64,000 bases of DNA from Aquimarina sp. Aq78 (GTDB lineage Bacteria > Bacteroidota > Bacteroidia > Flavobacteriales > Flavobacteriaceae). Shown piece by piece: positions 1-8,674 of the stretch. The DNA lies in assembly GCF_900299525.1 (NCBI RefSeq), contig NZ_OMKA01000001.1, positions 372,001 through 436,000 on the forward strand, written 5' to 3'. Position numbers and translations under genes: made by a program. Under the pieces are notes generated by a model. It did not search any database. It saw nothing but the letters and a program-made list of their open reading frames with translations, and was not told where the DNA came from. The first letter of the stretch is position 1. The number at the start of each line of letters is the position of its first letter.

Positions 1-405
1 TAACCAAAATGAAACTGCGCCACTCCAATTTTCTTTATTATAGGCTACATTTTTCTCACTAAGATAATAAATATTTCCTTTGCTACGCTCTGTAAACACT
101 AATCCATAACCATACTTTCCTTTTCCTTCTTGCCTGCTAATATCAGGTTTGTGTAATCCAACCTTTGCAGAATCTGTTGCTTTTCTATTTGGTACTGTAA
201 ACATACGTGTATCCCCTAATGAAAAATCTGCATCAACTCCTTTATCAAAAGAAGCATAAAAGGTTAGTGCTTCTTTTAAATTAGCGTTACTATGATTTGT
301 AACAGTTGTTTCTTTAGATTTTTTTTCCTGTTTACAAGAATATATGGTAACAGCGAAAATTGTAATGATAAATACAAATATTCTTCTTATTGATGTAATA
401 GACAT
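1..405 (-). CDS. Lipoprotein, N-terminal part (runs off the window)
   Basis: The reading frame is open from an ATG at 405 to the window edge (135 codons), so only the N-terminal part is visible. It starts with a positively charged stretch and a hydrophobic segment ending TIYSC, a lipoprotein signal with the acylated cysteine at about residue 24, followed by a charged linker. The mature part (EALTFYASFDKGVDADFS, later NWSGAVSFWL) resembles the start of a LamG/concanavalin-like domain, as found in surface lipoproteins that bind or degrade polysaccharides. That assignment rests on this short pattern and is tentative. The lipoprotein call is firm. The 3' end and any catalytic domain lie outside the window. 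Confidence 0.7.
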   Translation of the reverse strand, partial: MSITSIRRIFVFIITIFAVTIYSCKQEKKSKETTVTNHSNANLKEALTFYASFDKGVDADFSLGDTRMFTVPNRKATDSAKVGLHKPDISRQEGKGKYGYGLVFTERSKGNIYYLSEKNVAYNKENWSGAVSFWL

Positions 406-480
406 AACTTAAAGGACTATAGATGAAACAAATCAAAAATACTAATTAAAACTTAGCTAGTGTATATTTCTCTCAATAAA

Positions 481-600
481 TACATGTACTATAGTGTACT
501 TGCGTTATGTATTACCCTGAGCTTATCGAAGTGTTGTCGATGGGTCACTTTGCTTTGGTACTAGATAATTTTGAAGATTAAGAATCTTTGAAATTGTGGG
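481..600. repeat. Dispersed repeat, partial copy A
   Basis: A short copy of the repeat found fully at 7055-7331. It shares the TGTACTTGCGTTATGTATTA core, a CTGAGCTT-TCGAAGTGTT stretch, the GGGTCACTTTGCTTTGGTAC block and the GAATCTTTGAAATTGTGGG end. The second half, which ends in GTGTGTGGAATGG in other copies, is missing. It fills the gap between the lipoprotein at 1-405 and the convergent-facing end of the AraC gene. Confidence 0.75.
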
Positions 601-617
601 ATGATATTTATTAATAC

Positions 618-1745
618 TCATTGTCTTTGCAAGTTCTCAACCTTTCTAATATATTCTGTAGGAGTAAAATTTGTTATTTCTTTGAATGCCTTATAAAAAG
701 TAGATTTAGAATTAAACCCAACATCAAATGCTATAGATACTACTGTAAACTCTTTATGATCATTTTCTTCGATTCTTTGTAAAAAATCTTCAACTCTATA
801 TTCATTAACCAGTTCATAAAAAGTTTTTTTGTAGATATTGTTTAGAACCCACGACAATTTATTAGTTGTAGTATTAATTTCATTAGCTAGAATTGATAAA
901 CTCAATTCTGGTCGTCTATATCCTTTCTTTTCTTCTAAGAAGGTGTCAATTAGATTTTGAATCTCATTTATTTCTTTTTCGTTAAGCCCACTCTTTTTTT
1001 TAGATTCATTTTCATTATTAGATGGAAATCTAATTTTAAATACTTCAGGATGTTTTAAATTATAAAAACCTACTATATAAATTTGTATTCCAAAAATTAA
1101 ACATGATATATCCCAGATCATTCTAATATCGATAGGTAATTTAACAACAAAGCGTTCAACAATGCCCAACAACCAAAAAATCATATAAACCAACAAGCAA
1201 ATGAGCATGATCTTTATATACTTTATAATGGTTTGATTAAAGGCTAGTTCCTGTTCTTCATTTTTCTTATAGTAATTCAATAGTCTATTAGATTTGAATA
1301 AATAAGCCGAGATAAAAACAAAAAACATGACGTCGTTATAAAACAAAAGAGTGATAAAATAGCTGCTAGAATCTTTTATTGAATGATAAATGTAAATATG
1401 ATAAAAACAGTATACTACATACAATAGTGCTGGTAAATAGTGATAATATGTTAACTGGTAGTTTCCATTTTTATAAAAAAGTAACCGCCTAATATAAGTA
1501 TAAACTAAAGGCCCAATGAAGAGATAAAAAGTATTAATGATATTACCATATAGCCTCAAAAAGTCTCTTTCAAATTCATCGCCTAAAGCCCTTTCGAATA
1601 AAAAAAGGCTATAAATAGCCAATAAGTACTGTAGAGTCCTGTTTGCTCCTGTATGCTTTTTAGGAATATACTGAATGGCAAAAATCAAAAAAATACACTG
1701 ACCAATAATCAATATTAGAAAAAGCTCATATAGCGATATACTCAT
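618..1745 (-). CDS. Membrane-anchored AraC-family transcriptional regulator
   Basis: A 375-residue protein with two parts. Residues 1-235 are hydrophobic and contain about six or seven predicted membrane helices. Residues 270-370 form an AraC/XylS DNA-binding domain with two helix-turn-helix units; the second is seen in VVSIAFDVGFNSKSTFYKAF followed by the typical FTPTEYIRK end. This architecture is common in Flavobacteriia, where the membrane part is thought to sense an envelope or extracellular signal. The signal and targets are unknown. It stands alone between a repeat and a gene remnant, transcribed away from the serine hydrolase region, so a local target is possible but not shown. Confidence 0.85.
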   Translation of the reverse strand: MSISLYELFLILIIGQCIFLIFAIQYIPKKHTGANRTLQYLLAIYSLFLFERALGDEFERDFLRLYGNIINTFYLFIGPLVYTYIRRLLFYKNGNYQLTYYHYLPALLYVVYCFYHIYIYHSIKDSSSYFITLLFYNDVMFFVFISAYLFKSNRLLNYYKKNEEQELAFNQTIIKYIKIMLICLLVYMIFWLLGIVERFVVKLPIDIRMIWDISCLIFGIQIYIVGFYNLKHPEVFKIRFPSNNENESKKKSGLNEKEINEIQNLIDTFLEEKKGYRRPELSLSILANEINTTTNKLSWVLNNIYKKTFYELVNEYRVEDFLQRIEENDHKEFTVVSIAFDVGFNSKSTFYKAFKEITNFTPTEYIRKVENLQRQ

Positions 1746-1917
1746 CCACTCAAAATTTTAATATTGTCATATTTTAATCTAACAAAAAAATAAGTTTGAT
1801 ATTTTTTATCATTTCATTTAATTAGAATTTGATCTTTATTTATGTATGGACTAAAAAAATAGTCTGATACTATAGTTTAGGACATCTAATAACGACAATA
1901 GTTACATCTGATGATAA

Positions 1918-2091
1918 AAAAAAGTTTTCTTTACAAAAATTAATGTAGGAAATAAAGTTTTAGCATGTCCCGAATTAAATATGTCTGTTGTTATTACTAC
2001 AACTAACTATAGTAATAGAGATGCTCATTTTTATACTGATGAAATTATAAATGAGTTTATTATTCCGGCTATAGAAGAACTAAAAGATTAA
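1918..2091 (+). pseudogene. Remnant of a beta-lactamase-fold serine hydrolase (C-terminal end)
   Basis: The frame is open for 57 codons up to the stop at 2089-2091, with stops in frame just upstream (1909-1917) and no usable start. The translation contains NVGNKVLACPELNMSVVITT and ends in NEFIIPAIEELKD. It matches the C-terminus of the intact serine hydrolase at 3075-4724, which reads NGGNKILVFKDIPFVVVITA and ends DYVLPAILEKQ. This is therefore the tail of a second, related gene whose body has been lost. It sits directly upstream of the TolB-like gene, with 17 bases between its stop and that start. Confidence 0.75.
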
Positions 2092-2108
2092 AAAAAATAT
2101 TAAAAAGG

Positions 2109-3005
2109 ATGAGATCGAAAATTATATATTTAGCATTAGTAATTCTATCAACAACAAGTTGTTTAAGCCAGGTAAATGAAAAACTCAAATATCTAAAACA
2201 AAAACCACCATCAACCACTCCTCAAATTTTTGCACCCGATATTATTTCTAAAGAGGATGAGTACGAGTTTGGGTCAGTCTTTAATAATGATGCTACTGAA
2301 TTCTTCTATGGAGTTGCTATCAATGGAAAAGAAGAAATTCGATATTCTAAACTTGTTGGAGAAAACTGGAGCAACCCCGAAGTATTATTAACGCATAAGG
2401 AATATGGTTATAATGATCCTTTTCTTTCACCTGATGAGAATAGATTGTACTTTATATCTAAAAGAACTTTAAATGGTTTAGGGGATCCAAAAGATTATGA
2501 CATCTGGTATGTTGAAAGATCTGTTAATGGATGGTCGGAGCCTATAAATGCAGGACCAAATATCAACTCAAACGCAAATGAATATTACATTTCATTTACC
2601 AACGATGATACTATGTATTTTTCATCAAACAAAATTGGATCTAACTTCGACATCTATGCTTCAAAATATGTGAAAGGAGAATTTCAAAAGCCAGTTCCAT
2701 TAAGTGATTCAATTAATACCCCAGATTATGAAGCAGATGTTTTCATTGCCCCGGATGAATCTTATATTATTTTTTGTGGCACACGACAAGATGGTCTAGG
2801 CAGAGGCGATTTGTACATCAGTTTCAAAAATACCGACGATGGAACTTGGTCTAAATCTGTCAATATGGGTGAACTCATAAACACTAAAAATCATGAACTA
2901 TGTCCGTTTGTAAGCAAAGACGGAAAATATCTCTTTTATACAAGTAATCAAGATATTTACTGGGTAGATGCAAAAATATTAGAGCGTTATAAGAGACTAA
3001 AATAA
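2109..3005 (+). CDS. TolB-like (PD40 beta-propeller) lipoprotein
   Basis: A 298-residue lipoprotein: signal segment ending LSTTSC with acylated Cys18. The rest is built from WD40-like PD40 propeller blades, visible as repeats of the type PFLSPDENRLYFISKR, YYISFTNDDTMYFSSNK, VFIAPDESYIIFCGTR and PFVSKDGKYLFYTSN. Such proteins usually sit at the cell surface or in the periplasm and act as binding scaffolds; no catalytic site is seen. It is followed 69 bases later by a serine hydrolase on the same strand, and the two may be co-transcribed. The family assignment is firm; the biological role is unknown. Confidence 0.85.
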   Translation: MRSKIIYLALVILSTTSCLSQVNEKLKYLKQKPPSTTPQIFAPDIISKEDEYEFGSVFNNDATEFFYGVAINGKEEIRYSKLVGENWSNPEVLLTHKEYGYNDPFLSPDENRLYFISKRTLNGLGDPKDYDIWYVERSVNGWSEPINAGPNINSNANEYYISFTNDDTMYFSSNKIGSNFDIYASKYVKGEFQKPVPLSDSINTPDYEADVFIAPDESYIIFCGTRQDGLGRGDLYISFKNTDDGTWSKSVNMGELINTKNHELCPFVSKDGKYLFYTSNQDIYWVDAKILERYKRLK

Positions 3006-3074
3006 ATGTCACTGATACTAATTTCATTCTATTTTAAAACAACAATTTTCATCAAATCAAATTAAATCACAATT

Positions 3075-4724
3075 ATGAAATCGAATTATTTTTTAATACT
3101 TATCGTATGTCTATTAATATCATGCAAGAATAATAGTCAGTCAAAATCAAATAATGCAAATTCAAACGAAATAGAGAACTTGTATTTTTCAACAGTAGAC
3201 TTTACAAAAGCTAAAATTTCCTCAGAAGAATATTCAAAAAACTTCAATTTACATAACGACAACTACCTTAGTATTGTTTTCAACTTAAATAAACCATTGA
3301 TACAAAGTCTTCAAGAATTAGCCCCAACCTTATCTGAAGATGAATTATTAAGCAAAGGAAATTTTCAATTTTCATATTTAGTAGATGGAAAATTAATTTA
3401 TGTGGAAAACTTAAACACTGGAGCAGGGCCAAAAACACGTAAAACAGAAAAACTTAGGCAAGTAATACCACTAGTAACACCAGAACAAATTAATTTTTGG
3501 GGCTGGTTTATGTGGCAACGATTTATGAAAATTAATGGTGGGCTAGATGCGTTTACCGAAGGAAATCACACGTTAAGCATAGAAATAAAGCCGTATTTAA
3601 GGGATGGTACATTAAAAGTTGGCCCTCTTTTGGCAAAAGGAAATATCGCTGTAGAAGTGCCTAAAATACATATAGATGAAAATTTAGTTCCTGTTCAGAA
3701 AATACAACCTAATAGTGGTTGGGAAATTTCTAAAGCTAATTTTGACAACAATAAAATTGAAACTCTAAATAGAAAAATAGCAGAAGGTAGATTTGAAGAT
3801 ATTAATGGAATTGTGGTGATAAAAGATGGTAAACTCTTAATAGAGGAATATTTTAATGGAGCAACAAGAGATAGTTTACACAACCCTATGTCGGTAGGGA
3901 AATCATTTGCCTCTACAATAATGGGCATTGCCATTGAAGACAAATTTATAAAAAATGAAGATGCTTTATTAAAAGGTTTTTATGATTTAAAATCCTATAA
4001 AAATTATAGTTCCAAAAAAGATTCTGTAACTCTAAAATCACTATTAACCATGAGTTCTGGATTTCTTGGTAATGATAATGACGAGGACAGTCCAGGGACT
4101 GAATTTAAAATGCAATCTACTGATAACTGGGTGAAATTTACTTTAGATTTACCTATGCATAAAAATAAAGTAATAGGTAAGGATTATAATTACTTTACTG
4201 CTGGTTCTGGTTTGCTAGGGGATATCATTCATAAATCAGTTCCAAACGGACTAGTTTCTTATGCCGATAAAAAATTATTTGCCCCCTTAGGTATTACCAA
4301 TTATAAGTGGTTTTATACCCCTCAAAATATTGCATATACAGGTGGAGGAATACAACTACGCGCTATTGATTTTGCAAAATATGGACAATTGTATAAAAAC
4401 AAAGGCAAGTGGAATGGCAAACAAATCCTCACTGAAGAATGGGTAGAGAAAAGCTTAACCAAACAAGTATCCAGAGCCTATGCAGATGCAGGAGAAGATG
4501 GATATTATGGGTACCTTTTTTTTAATAATATATATAAGGTAGATGGGAAAAACTACGAAGTTTTTTTTTCCGCGGGCAACGGGGGTAATAAGATCCTTGT
4601 TTTTAAAGACATTCCTTTTGTTGTGGTTATCACTGCCTCGGCATATGGTAAACCAGGTAATCAAATCAATGTTAATAAAATGATGACTGATTATGTATTA
4701 CCTGCAATACTAGAAAAACAATAA
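3075..4724 (+). CDS. Beta-lactamase-fold serine hydrolase lipoprotein
   Basis: A 549-residue protein with a lipoprotein signal (LLISC, Cys17). Residues 30-200 form an N-terminal part without a recognised family, and residues 215-549 form a class C beta-lactamase/penicillin-binding-protein fold. The catalytic SxxK motif is S273-V-G-K276 in NPMSVGKSFAS. The second motif region reads YNYFTAGSGLLGDI, and the third is the SAGNGGNK glycine loop. Family members include esterases, D-aminopeptidases and other non-antibiotic hydrolases, so resistance should not be assumed. It lies just downstream of a PD40 lipoprotein, and a remnant of a paralogue lies 1 kb upstream, suggesting a past tandem duplication. 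Confidence 0.88.
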   Translation: MKSNYFLILIVCLLISCKNNSQSKSNNANSNEIENLYFSTVDFTKAKISSEEYSKNFNLHNDNYLSIVFNLNKPLIQSLQELAPTLSEDELLSKGNFQFSYLVDGKLIYVENLNTGAGPKTRKTEKLRQVIPLVTPEQINFWGWFMWQRFMKINGGLDAFTEGNHTLSIEIKPYLRDGTLKVGPLLAKGNIAVEVPKIHIDENLVPVQKIQPNSGWEISKANFDNNKIETLNRKIAEGRFEDINGIVVIKDGKLLIEEYFNGATRDSLHNPMSVGKSFASTIMGIAIEDKFIKNEDALLKGFYDLKSYKNYSSKKDSVTLKSLLTMSSGFLGNDNDEDSPGTEFKMQSTDNWVKFTLDLPMHKNKVIGKDYNYFTAGSGLLGDIIHKSVPNGLVSYADKKLFAPLGITNYKWFYTPQNIAYTGGGIQLRAIDFAKYGQLYKNKGKWNGKQILTEEWVEKSLTKQVSRAYADAGEDGYYGYLFFNNIYKVDGKNYEVFFSAGNGGNKILVFKDIPFVVVITASAYGKPGNQINVNKMMTDYVLPAILEKQ

Positions 4725-4790
4725 AACCAACGGCTTTGACATAAAATATCTATCGATATTATACGCTGGCACGTATTAGCCACAATACAT

Positions 4791-4868
4791 AACGTTTGCC
4801 AACGCATCATCTTGCCAACAATATCTAAGAAAGTCCGGTGGACTTTCTTAGATATTGTTATGTGTCCT
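4791..4868. repeat. attC-like hairpin element 1
   Basis: A conserved left flank starting AACGTTTGCCAACGCATCA leads into a perfect hairpin at 4817-4859 (20-bp arms, 3-base loop; arm begins AACAATATCTAAG). It is followed by TTATGTGTCC, which runs into repeat B. The left flank resembles those at 12133 and 17155, while the hairpin arms are unrelated in sequence. Conserved ends around a copy-specific palindrome are typical of integron attC sites, but no integrase is present in the window. Confidence 0.5.
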
Positions 4869-4966
4869 ATAATGTACTTGCGTTATGTATTACCCTGAAC
4901 TGTCACACTGAGCTTGTCGAAATGTTGCCAAAGTAGTAGGAGCGTAGTGGAATGTGTGTGGAGTGG
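4866..4966. repeat. Dispersed repeat, shortened copy B
   Basis: This copy joins the TAATGTACTTGCGTTATGTA core and the CACTGAGCTTGTCGAAATGT stretch directly to the terminal AGGAGCGTAGTGGAATGTGT / GTGGAGTGG end. The middle of the full-length repeat, including the GCAAAGTT hairpin and the TTTTCTAAC block, is missing. From 4967 to 5256 I see no further gene or repeat, only AT-rich leader sequence before the next gene. Confidence 0.75.
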
Positions 4967-5256
4967 AAATCATAAACTATATTTTTGTTTACTTTTTATC
5001 GTTGCAAAAAACATTAAATTAAATTCAATTATAGAATTTAATTTATCTGGAATATAAAACTTCAAATAAACGACCCTAGGTCTGAGAGCAGAGCCTGCAA
5101 AGAAGATCTTCTGAGAGAGAAAACAGATTGAATAGCTAAGTTGGATTAAATCTTGAATAAAAAAAATAAATTCTATGGGTAACATTTTTGATGTTTTGGT
5201 AACAAGCCAGAAATTAAAATAATTAATCTTAACAAACATTCTAAAACATTAAAATT

Positions 5257-5973
5257 ATGAACATTCTAAAATCATTCAGAAAACCTTACTTTGCAATACT
5301 TCTTTCTACATTAATATTATTTGTGTCTTGTGAAAAATCAATTATAGATCCTAATGAAAGTACCACATTTCAAAGTGCCAAATCAAGTAAAATTGAAAAT
5401 TCTTTTGATTATACGATATTCAAAACATTAAAACAGAACTCTGATATTACTAATATATTGGATACTTTATCAGACAAAGAGGTTGGTGATATGGGTACAG
5501 CAGAAAAAAGTGAAAATATATTGAAAATGGTTAATTCATACTATGATACTGATATTGTGTTCCCAAATGATTTTCATCAAATAACAGATTCTAGCCAAGA
5601 GCGTATATTAAACATATCTGAAAAAAAAGGCTGGATAAATCAAAATGATATAAACTTGATAAACCAGTTTAAAAAAGACATGCAGAATTCTGATTTTAAT
5701 ACAGCAATAGCAAATTATGAAAATACAGTTTTAAGGTTGAAGCTAAATAATGAAGAATTTGCCAAAAAGAATAATATTGCAAATGCCTTTAAAACAATAA
5801 ACTATTATAATCCAGAAATATTTAGTAAAGTTGACTCCTGCTTCGGTGCTATAGTAACTCTTGTAGTGGCCACTTTTGGTCTTTTGTCTTGTGTCACTGT
5901 TGTTGCATGTGGATTCGCTATTGTAGGATATACATTCTCTTACATTAATTATCAAGAGCAATGTGTAAATTAA
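5257..5973 (+). CDS. Unknown lipoprotein with a hydrophobic cysteine-containing tail
   Basis: A 238-residue protein not recognised as any family. It has a lipoprotein signal (TLILFVSC, Cys25) and a polar, mostly helical-looking middle. The C-terminal 46 residues are strikingly hydrophobic (GAIVTLVVATFGLLSCVTVV and following), with cysteines at the start, middle and end of the tail. A hydrophobic Gly/Ala/Val-rich, Cys-bearing tail after a soluble domain recalls membrane-active peptides or a C-terminal membrane anchor, but there is no direct evidence for toxicity. It lies alone between repeat copies B and C, like a cargo cassette, and is followed by a terminator-like hairpin at 6019. Confidence 0.65.
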   Translation: MNILKSFRKPYFAILLSTLILFVSCEKSIIDPNESTTFQSAKSSKIENSFDYTIFKTLKQNSDITNILDTLSDKEVGDMGTAEKSENILKMVNSYYDTDIVFPNDFHQITDSSQERILNISEKKGWINQNDINLINQFKKDMQNSDFNTAIANYENTVLRLKLNNEEFAKKNNIANAFKTINYYNPEIFSKVDSCFGAIVTLVVATFGLLSCVTVVACGFAIVGYTFSYINYQEQCVN

Positions 5974-6018
5974 TTTAGTTAAATTTCGAATTATTAAGGA
6001 CTATCTCATAAAGTGTGT

Positions 6019-6053
6019 AAAAAAATAGTGGGGACATACCCCGCTATTTTTTT
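6019..6053 (+). terminator. Terminator-like hairpin after the 5257-5973 gene
   Basis: AAATAGTGGGG, a short loop ACATA, then CCCCGCTATTT followed by a run of T. The stem is 11 bp with one G-T pair. Its position 45 bases after the stop fits an intrinsic terminator. The sequence just before it (from 5998) resembles the terminal repeat of some IS elements. Confidence 0.65.
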
Positions 6054-6120
6054 AACTTTAAATTTTTATATAATTACGAAGAAAGTGATTTTGTAGCACA
6101 ATAAACTTTCCACATTTTAA

Positions 6121-6345
6121 TTAATTACAATCCACATTTTAAATTGTCGGTAACAGTATGCGCTAATTTGCTACAATATACATTTGTACTATAATGTTTT
6201 ACATTATGATGTTACTTTGCTTGGGTAAAGCAAAGTTTAACTAACGTATTTTTTTTTAAAATCTTTATCAAATGTTCCTTAAAAAGGTAATGGAATACTT
6301 TTTACACGACGACGTAGGAGGGAAGTGTAATGTGTGTGGAATGGG
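6121..6345. repeat. Dispersed repeat, copy C
   Basis: It starts with TTACAATCCACATTTTAAAT and GTCGGTAACA, a segment also found at 31136-31170. It continues with GCTAATTTGCTACAATATAC and CATTTGTACTATAATGT, then an ACTTTGC-TTGGGTAAA-GCAAAGT hairpin, the CCTTAAAAAGGTAATGGAA block, and the GTGTAATGTGTGTGGAATGG end. The gap 6346-6442 that follows is AT-rich leader of the toxin-antitoxin pair. Confidence 0.8.
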
Positions 6346-6442
6346 AATGCTTACAGAAGTATTGATTAGGAGTTCTCAATTTGGGAATATTTAATAAATA
6401 TTGTACATTACACCAATAGTATGATTATTTAAACATTTGATT

Positions 6443-6700
6443 ATGTCAACAATTAGAAAAACGATCACCTTTACAGAGAAACAAGATAAGTGGATAAAAT
6501 CTCAAATTAAGGCAGGAGAGTTCACAAATGATAGTGAGTATCTTCGTGATTTAGTAAGGCGTGACCAAGCTAAAAAAGCAAAGTTTTCAGTACTTAAAGC
6601 CGCTATAACTGAGGGCATGGATAGCGGTATTAGTGATAAATCTGTTCCAGATATTATGAAAGAAGTCGAAGAACGTATGCGAACAGATGGGCGTTTATAA
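6443..6700 (+). CDS. parD: ParD-type antitoxin
   Basis: An 85-residue protein of the ParD/CopG ribbon-helix-helix antitoxin group. The N-terminal MSTIRKTITFTEKQDKWIKS forms the DNA-binding ribbon and first helix; SEYLRDLVRRDQ is the second helix; the C-terminal half would wrap the toxin. ATG at 6443 was chosen over a TTG two codons upstream because the family starts with this Met. It overlaps the ParE gene by 14 bases, the usual sign of translational coupling. ParD proteins neutralise ParE and repress their own promoter. The pair sits alone between repeats C and D. Confidence 0.9.
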   Translation: MSTIRKTITFTEKQDKWIKSQIKAGEFTNDSEYLRDLVRRDQAKKAKFSVLKAAITEGMDSGISDKSVPDIMKEVEERMRTDGRL

Positions 6701-6977
6701 AGTATCAAGAAAGGCAGAGATGGATCTTGCCAAAATGTATGAATATGGCATTGAAACATTTGGATTAAAGCAAGCCAAAGGATACTTATTAGGAATGCAT
6801 ACGTTGTTTCAAATATTAGCCGATAATACTAATCTCGGGCGTGATGCATCAGAATTTATTCTATCATTAAAGCGATTTTCTTATAAATCTCATACTATTT
6901 TTTATTTGGCTACAGATATTGATATTTTAATTGTTCGTGTATTAAACCAAAGCATGGATTATGAAAAGAATTTATAG
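6687..6977 (+). CDS. parE: ParE-type toxin (RelE/ParE superfamily)
   Basis: A 96-residue protein with the ParE fold: YKVSRKAEMDLAKMYEYGIE at the start, LGRDASEFILSLKRFSYKSH in the middle and the closing strand DILIVRVLNQSMD. Classical ParE toxins inhibit DNA gyrase; RelE relatives cleave mRNA. Subfamily features favour ParE, but the target is inferred from family only. The gene begins inside the antitoxin gene in another frame. Just after the stop lies GTATAACGCACATCCG, similar to the ATAACG core of the attC-like elements, which fits a cassette boundary. Confidence 0.9.
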   Translation: MGVYKVSRKAEMDLAKMYEYGIETFGLKQAKGYLLGMHTLFQILADNTNLGRDASEFILSLKRFSYKSHTIFYLATDIDILIVRVLNQSMDYEKNL

Positions 6978-7054
6978 CGTATAACGCACATCCGAATACA
7001 ATAAAACAATAATTTTTCAAGTTTAAAGTAATTTTATATAATGTGAATTATGAA

Positions 7055-7331
7055 TTACATTTTTGTATCATAATGTACTTGCGTTATGTATTACCCTGAG
7101 CTATCACACTGAGCTTGTCGAAGTATTACCGAAGGGTCACTTTGCTTTGGTACGACATAATTTTAAAGATTGAGAATCTTTGAAATTGTGGGCGAGAAGG
7201 TGCGTTGGCTTTTTTACTACCTCCAAATTTTATTTAAAAGTTTTCTAACTAAATGTTCTTTTAAAAAAGTTAATGGAACACTTTTTATACGAAGCGACAA
7301 TAGGAGCGTAGTGGGAATGTGTGTGGAATGG
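7055..7331. repeat. Dispersed repeat, copy D
   Basis: A near-complete copy: TAATGTACTTGCGTTATGTA, GAGCTATCACACTGAGCTTG, the GGGTCACTTTGCTTTGGTAC block, a GAATCTTTGAAATTGTGGGC stretch shared with copy A, TTTAAAAGTTTTCTAAC, AATGGAACACTTTTTATACG and the GTGTGTGGAATGG end. Unique sequence begins at once after it and leads to the stop codon of the MFS gene 30 bases later. Between the ParE stop (6977) and this repeat there is only AT-rich sequence. Confidence 0.85.
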
Positions 7332-7360
7332 TATACAATATAAATCGTATTCAACTGTGA

Positions 7361-8575
7361 TTATTTTGGTTTCTCTAAAAAAGAAGGCTTAGTAATTTTA
7401 CAATATTGTACAAACGCTACTGAAATTAGACCAGTAATAAAGAACCCCATAAATAATGGCATAGCCGTAGTTTTAATAAAGCTACCTATAATTGCGGCAA
7501 TAGGGACAGCAATAATTGTAGAAATGAAGCCACTTATAGCAGATCCAATACCCGCAATATGTCCTAAAGGTTCCATTGATAAAGCAGATAGATTACCGAA
7601 TAAAAAACCAAAACTAAAAAATAATAAAACAAAGAAACTTAGTAATATATATACATTTGGATTAGTAGAATTATAGAATAGTAGTACATAAACCAAAGGA
7701 ACTAAAGTAAAAAATATAGATGATAGTGCAACCATTTTTTTCATTCCAAACTTTACAACGTAACTACCATTTATAAATGTAGATACACCAACCGTTAATG
7801 CTATTGCAGCAAATAAATAAGGGAATTCATCTACCATACCATATTGTTCTCCAAATATTTTTTGGGCGGTAGATAAAAAAACTAAAAACGAACCTGTTAC
7901 AAATCCAAGAATTAAGGTGTTAACTACAGCTTGTTTGTATTTGAAGAACTCTCTAATACCATTAGTAAATAGCTTTATGCTAAAAGTTACTTTATTTTCT
8001 GATTTTAATGTTTCTTTTTGCCTAATAGCAAACCATATTACCACTATTATCGAAGCAATAATTTGTATATAAAAAATAGATTTCCATCCCATTGAGTCTA
8101 ATAAAAGCTTACCTAATGCAGGAGCAATTGCTGGAACTAAAATGAAAATAACAGTTACAAAAGACATTATTTTAGCCATATAATCTCCGTTAAAACTATC
8201 TCTAACTATTGCTACACTAATAGTTCTAGGTGCAGAAAGACCTACTCCTTGTAATATTCTACCTAATATCATTACCTCTAAACTTGGTGCTGTTGTACAT
8301 ATAAAACTTGCTATTATAAATATTGCAAATCCGAAGTATATTACTGGTTTTCTACCAAAACTATCTGATAATGGTCCTGATAATAATTGTCCTATTCCTA
8401 AACCCAAAAAAATCATTGTAACCAGTAATTGATTATTGTTTGTGTTTATGATACCTATAGTTTCACCAATTATTCCAAGAGCAGGTAATAATGCATCTAT
8501 TGCCAGGGCTACTAATGACATTAGTGATGCCATTAATACGATAAACTCTAATTGTGATTTTTGTTGTTTTTCCAT
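7361..8575 (-). CDS. MFS exporter, Bcr/CflA-type
   Basis: A major facilitator of about 404 residues with 12 predicted membrane helices. The loop GPLSDSFGRKPVIYFGFAIF is the conserved motif between helices 2 and 3, and GRILQGVGLSAPRTISVAIV is the proton/substrate-antiport signature region of drug:H+ antiporters. The start at 8575 (MEKQQKSQLEF) was preferred to one 45 bases upstream because the paralogue at 32774-34042 begins MQKNKLAQFEF and aligns from there. It is the last gene of an operon with two metallo-hydrolases and a cupin, so it may export or import their substrate or product. Substrate unknown. Confidence 0.87.
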   Translation of the reverse strand: MEKQQKSQLEFIVLMASLMSLVALAIDALLPALGIIGETIGIINTNNNQLLVTMIFLGLGIGQLLSGPLSDSFGRKPVIYFGFAIFIIASFICTTAPSLEVMILGRILQGVGLSAPRTISVAIVRDSFNGDYMAKIMSFVTVIFILVPAIAPALGKLLLDSMGWKSIFYIQIIASIIVVIWFAIRQKETLKSENKVTFSIKLFTNGIREFFKYKQAVVNTLILGFVTGSFLVFLSTAQKIFGEQYGMVDEFPYLFAAIALTVGVSTFINGSYVVKFGMKKMVALSSIFFTLVPLVYVLLFYNSTNPNVYILLSFFVLLFFSFGFLFGNLSALSMEPLGHIAGIGSAISGFISTIIAVPIAAIIGSFIKTTAMPLFMGFFITGLISVAFVQYCKITKPSFLEKPK

Positions 8576-8674
8576 TATATTTTTATAAAAAAAATAATAG
8601 CTAGCCTTATGTAATACCAATAGGACTAGCTATTACATTATAGTAATTATTGAAAATATTTATTTGATGTTTAA

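Noticed and set aside
3075..4724. Antibiotic-resistance beta-lactamase
   Set aside because: The fold and SxxK motif are present, but the N-terminal extension, lipoprotein form and second-motif sequence fit the broad serine hydrolase group rather than a class C resistance enzyme.
4970..5239. 89-codon minus-strand frame
   Set aside because: No recognisable domain, biased to AT-rich codons, and it lies in the leader of the 5257-5973 gene. Nothing supports translation.
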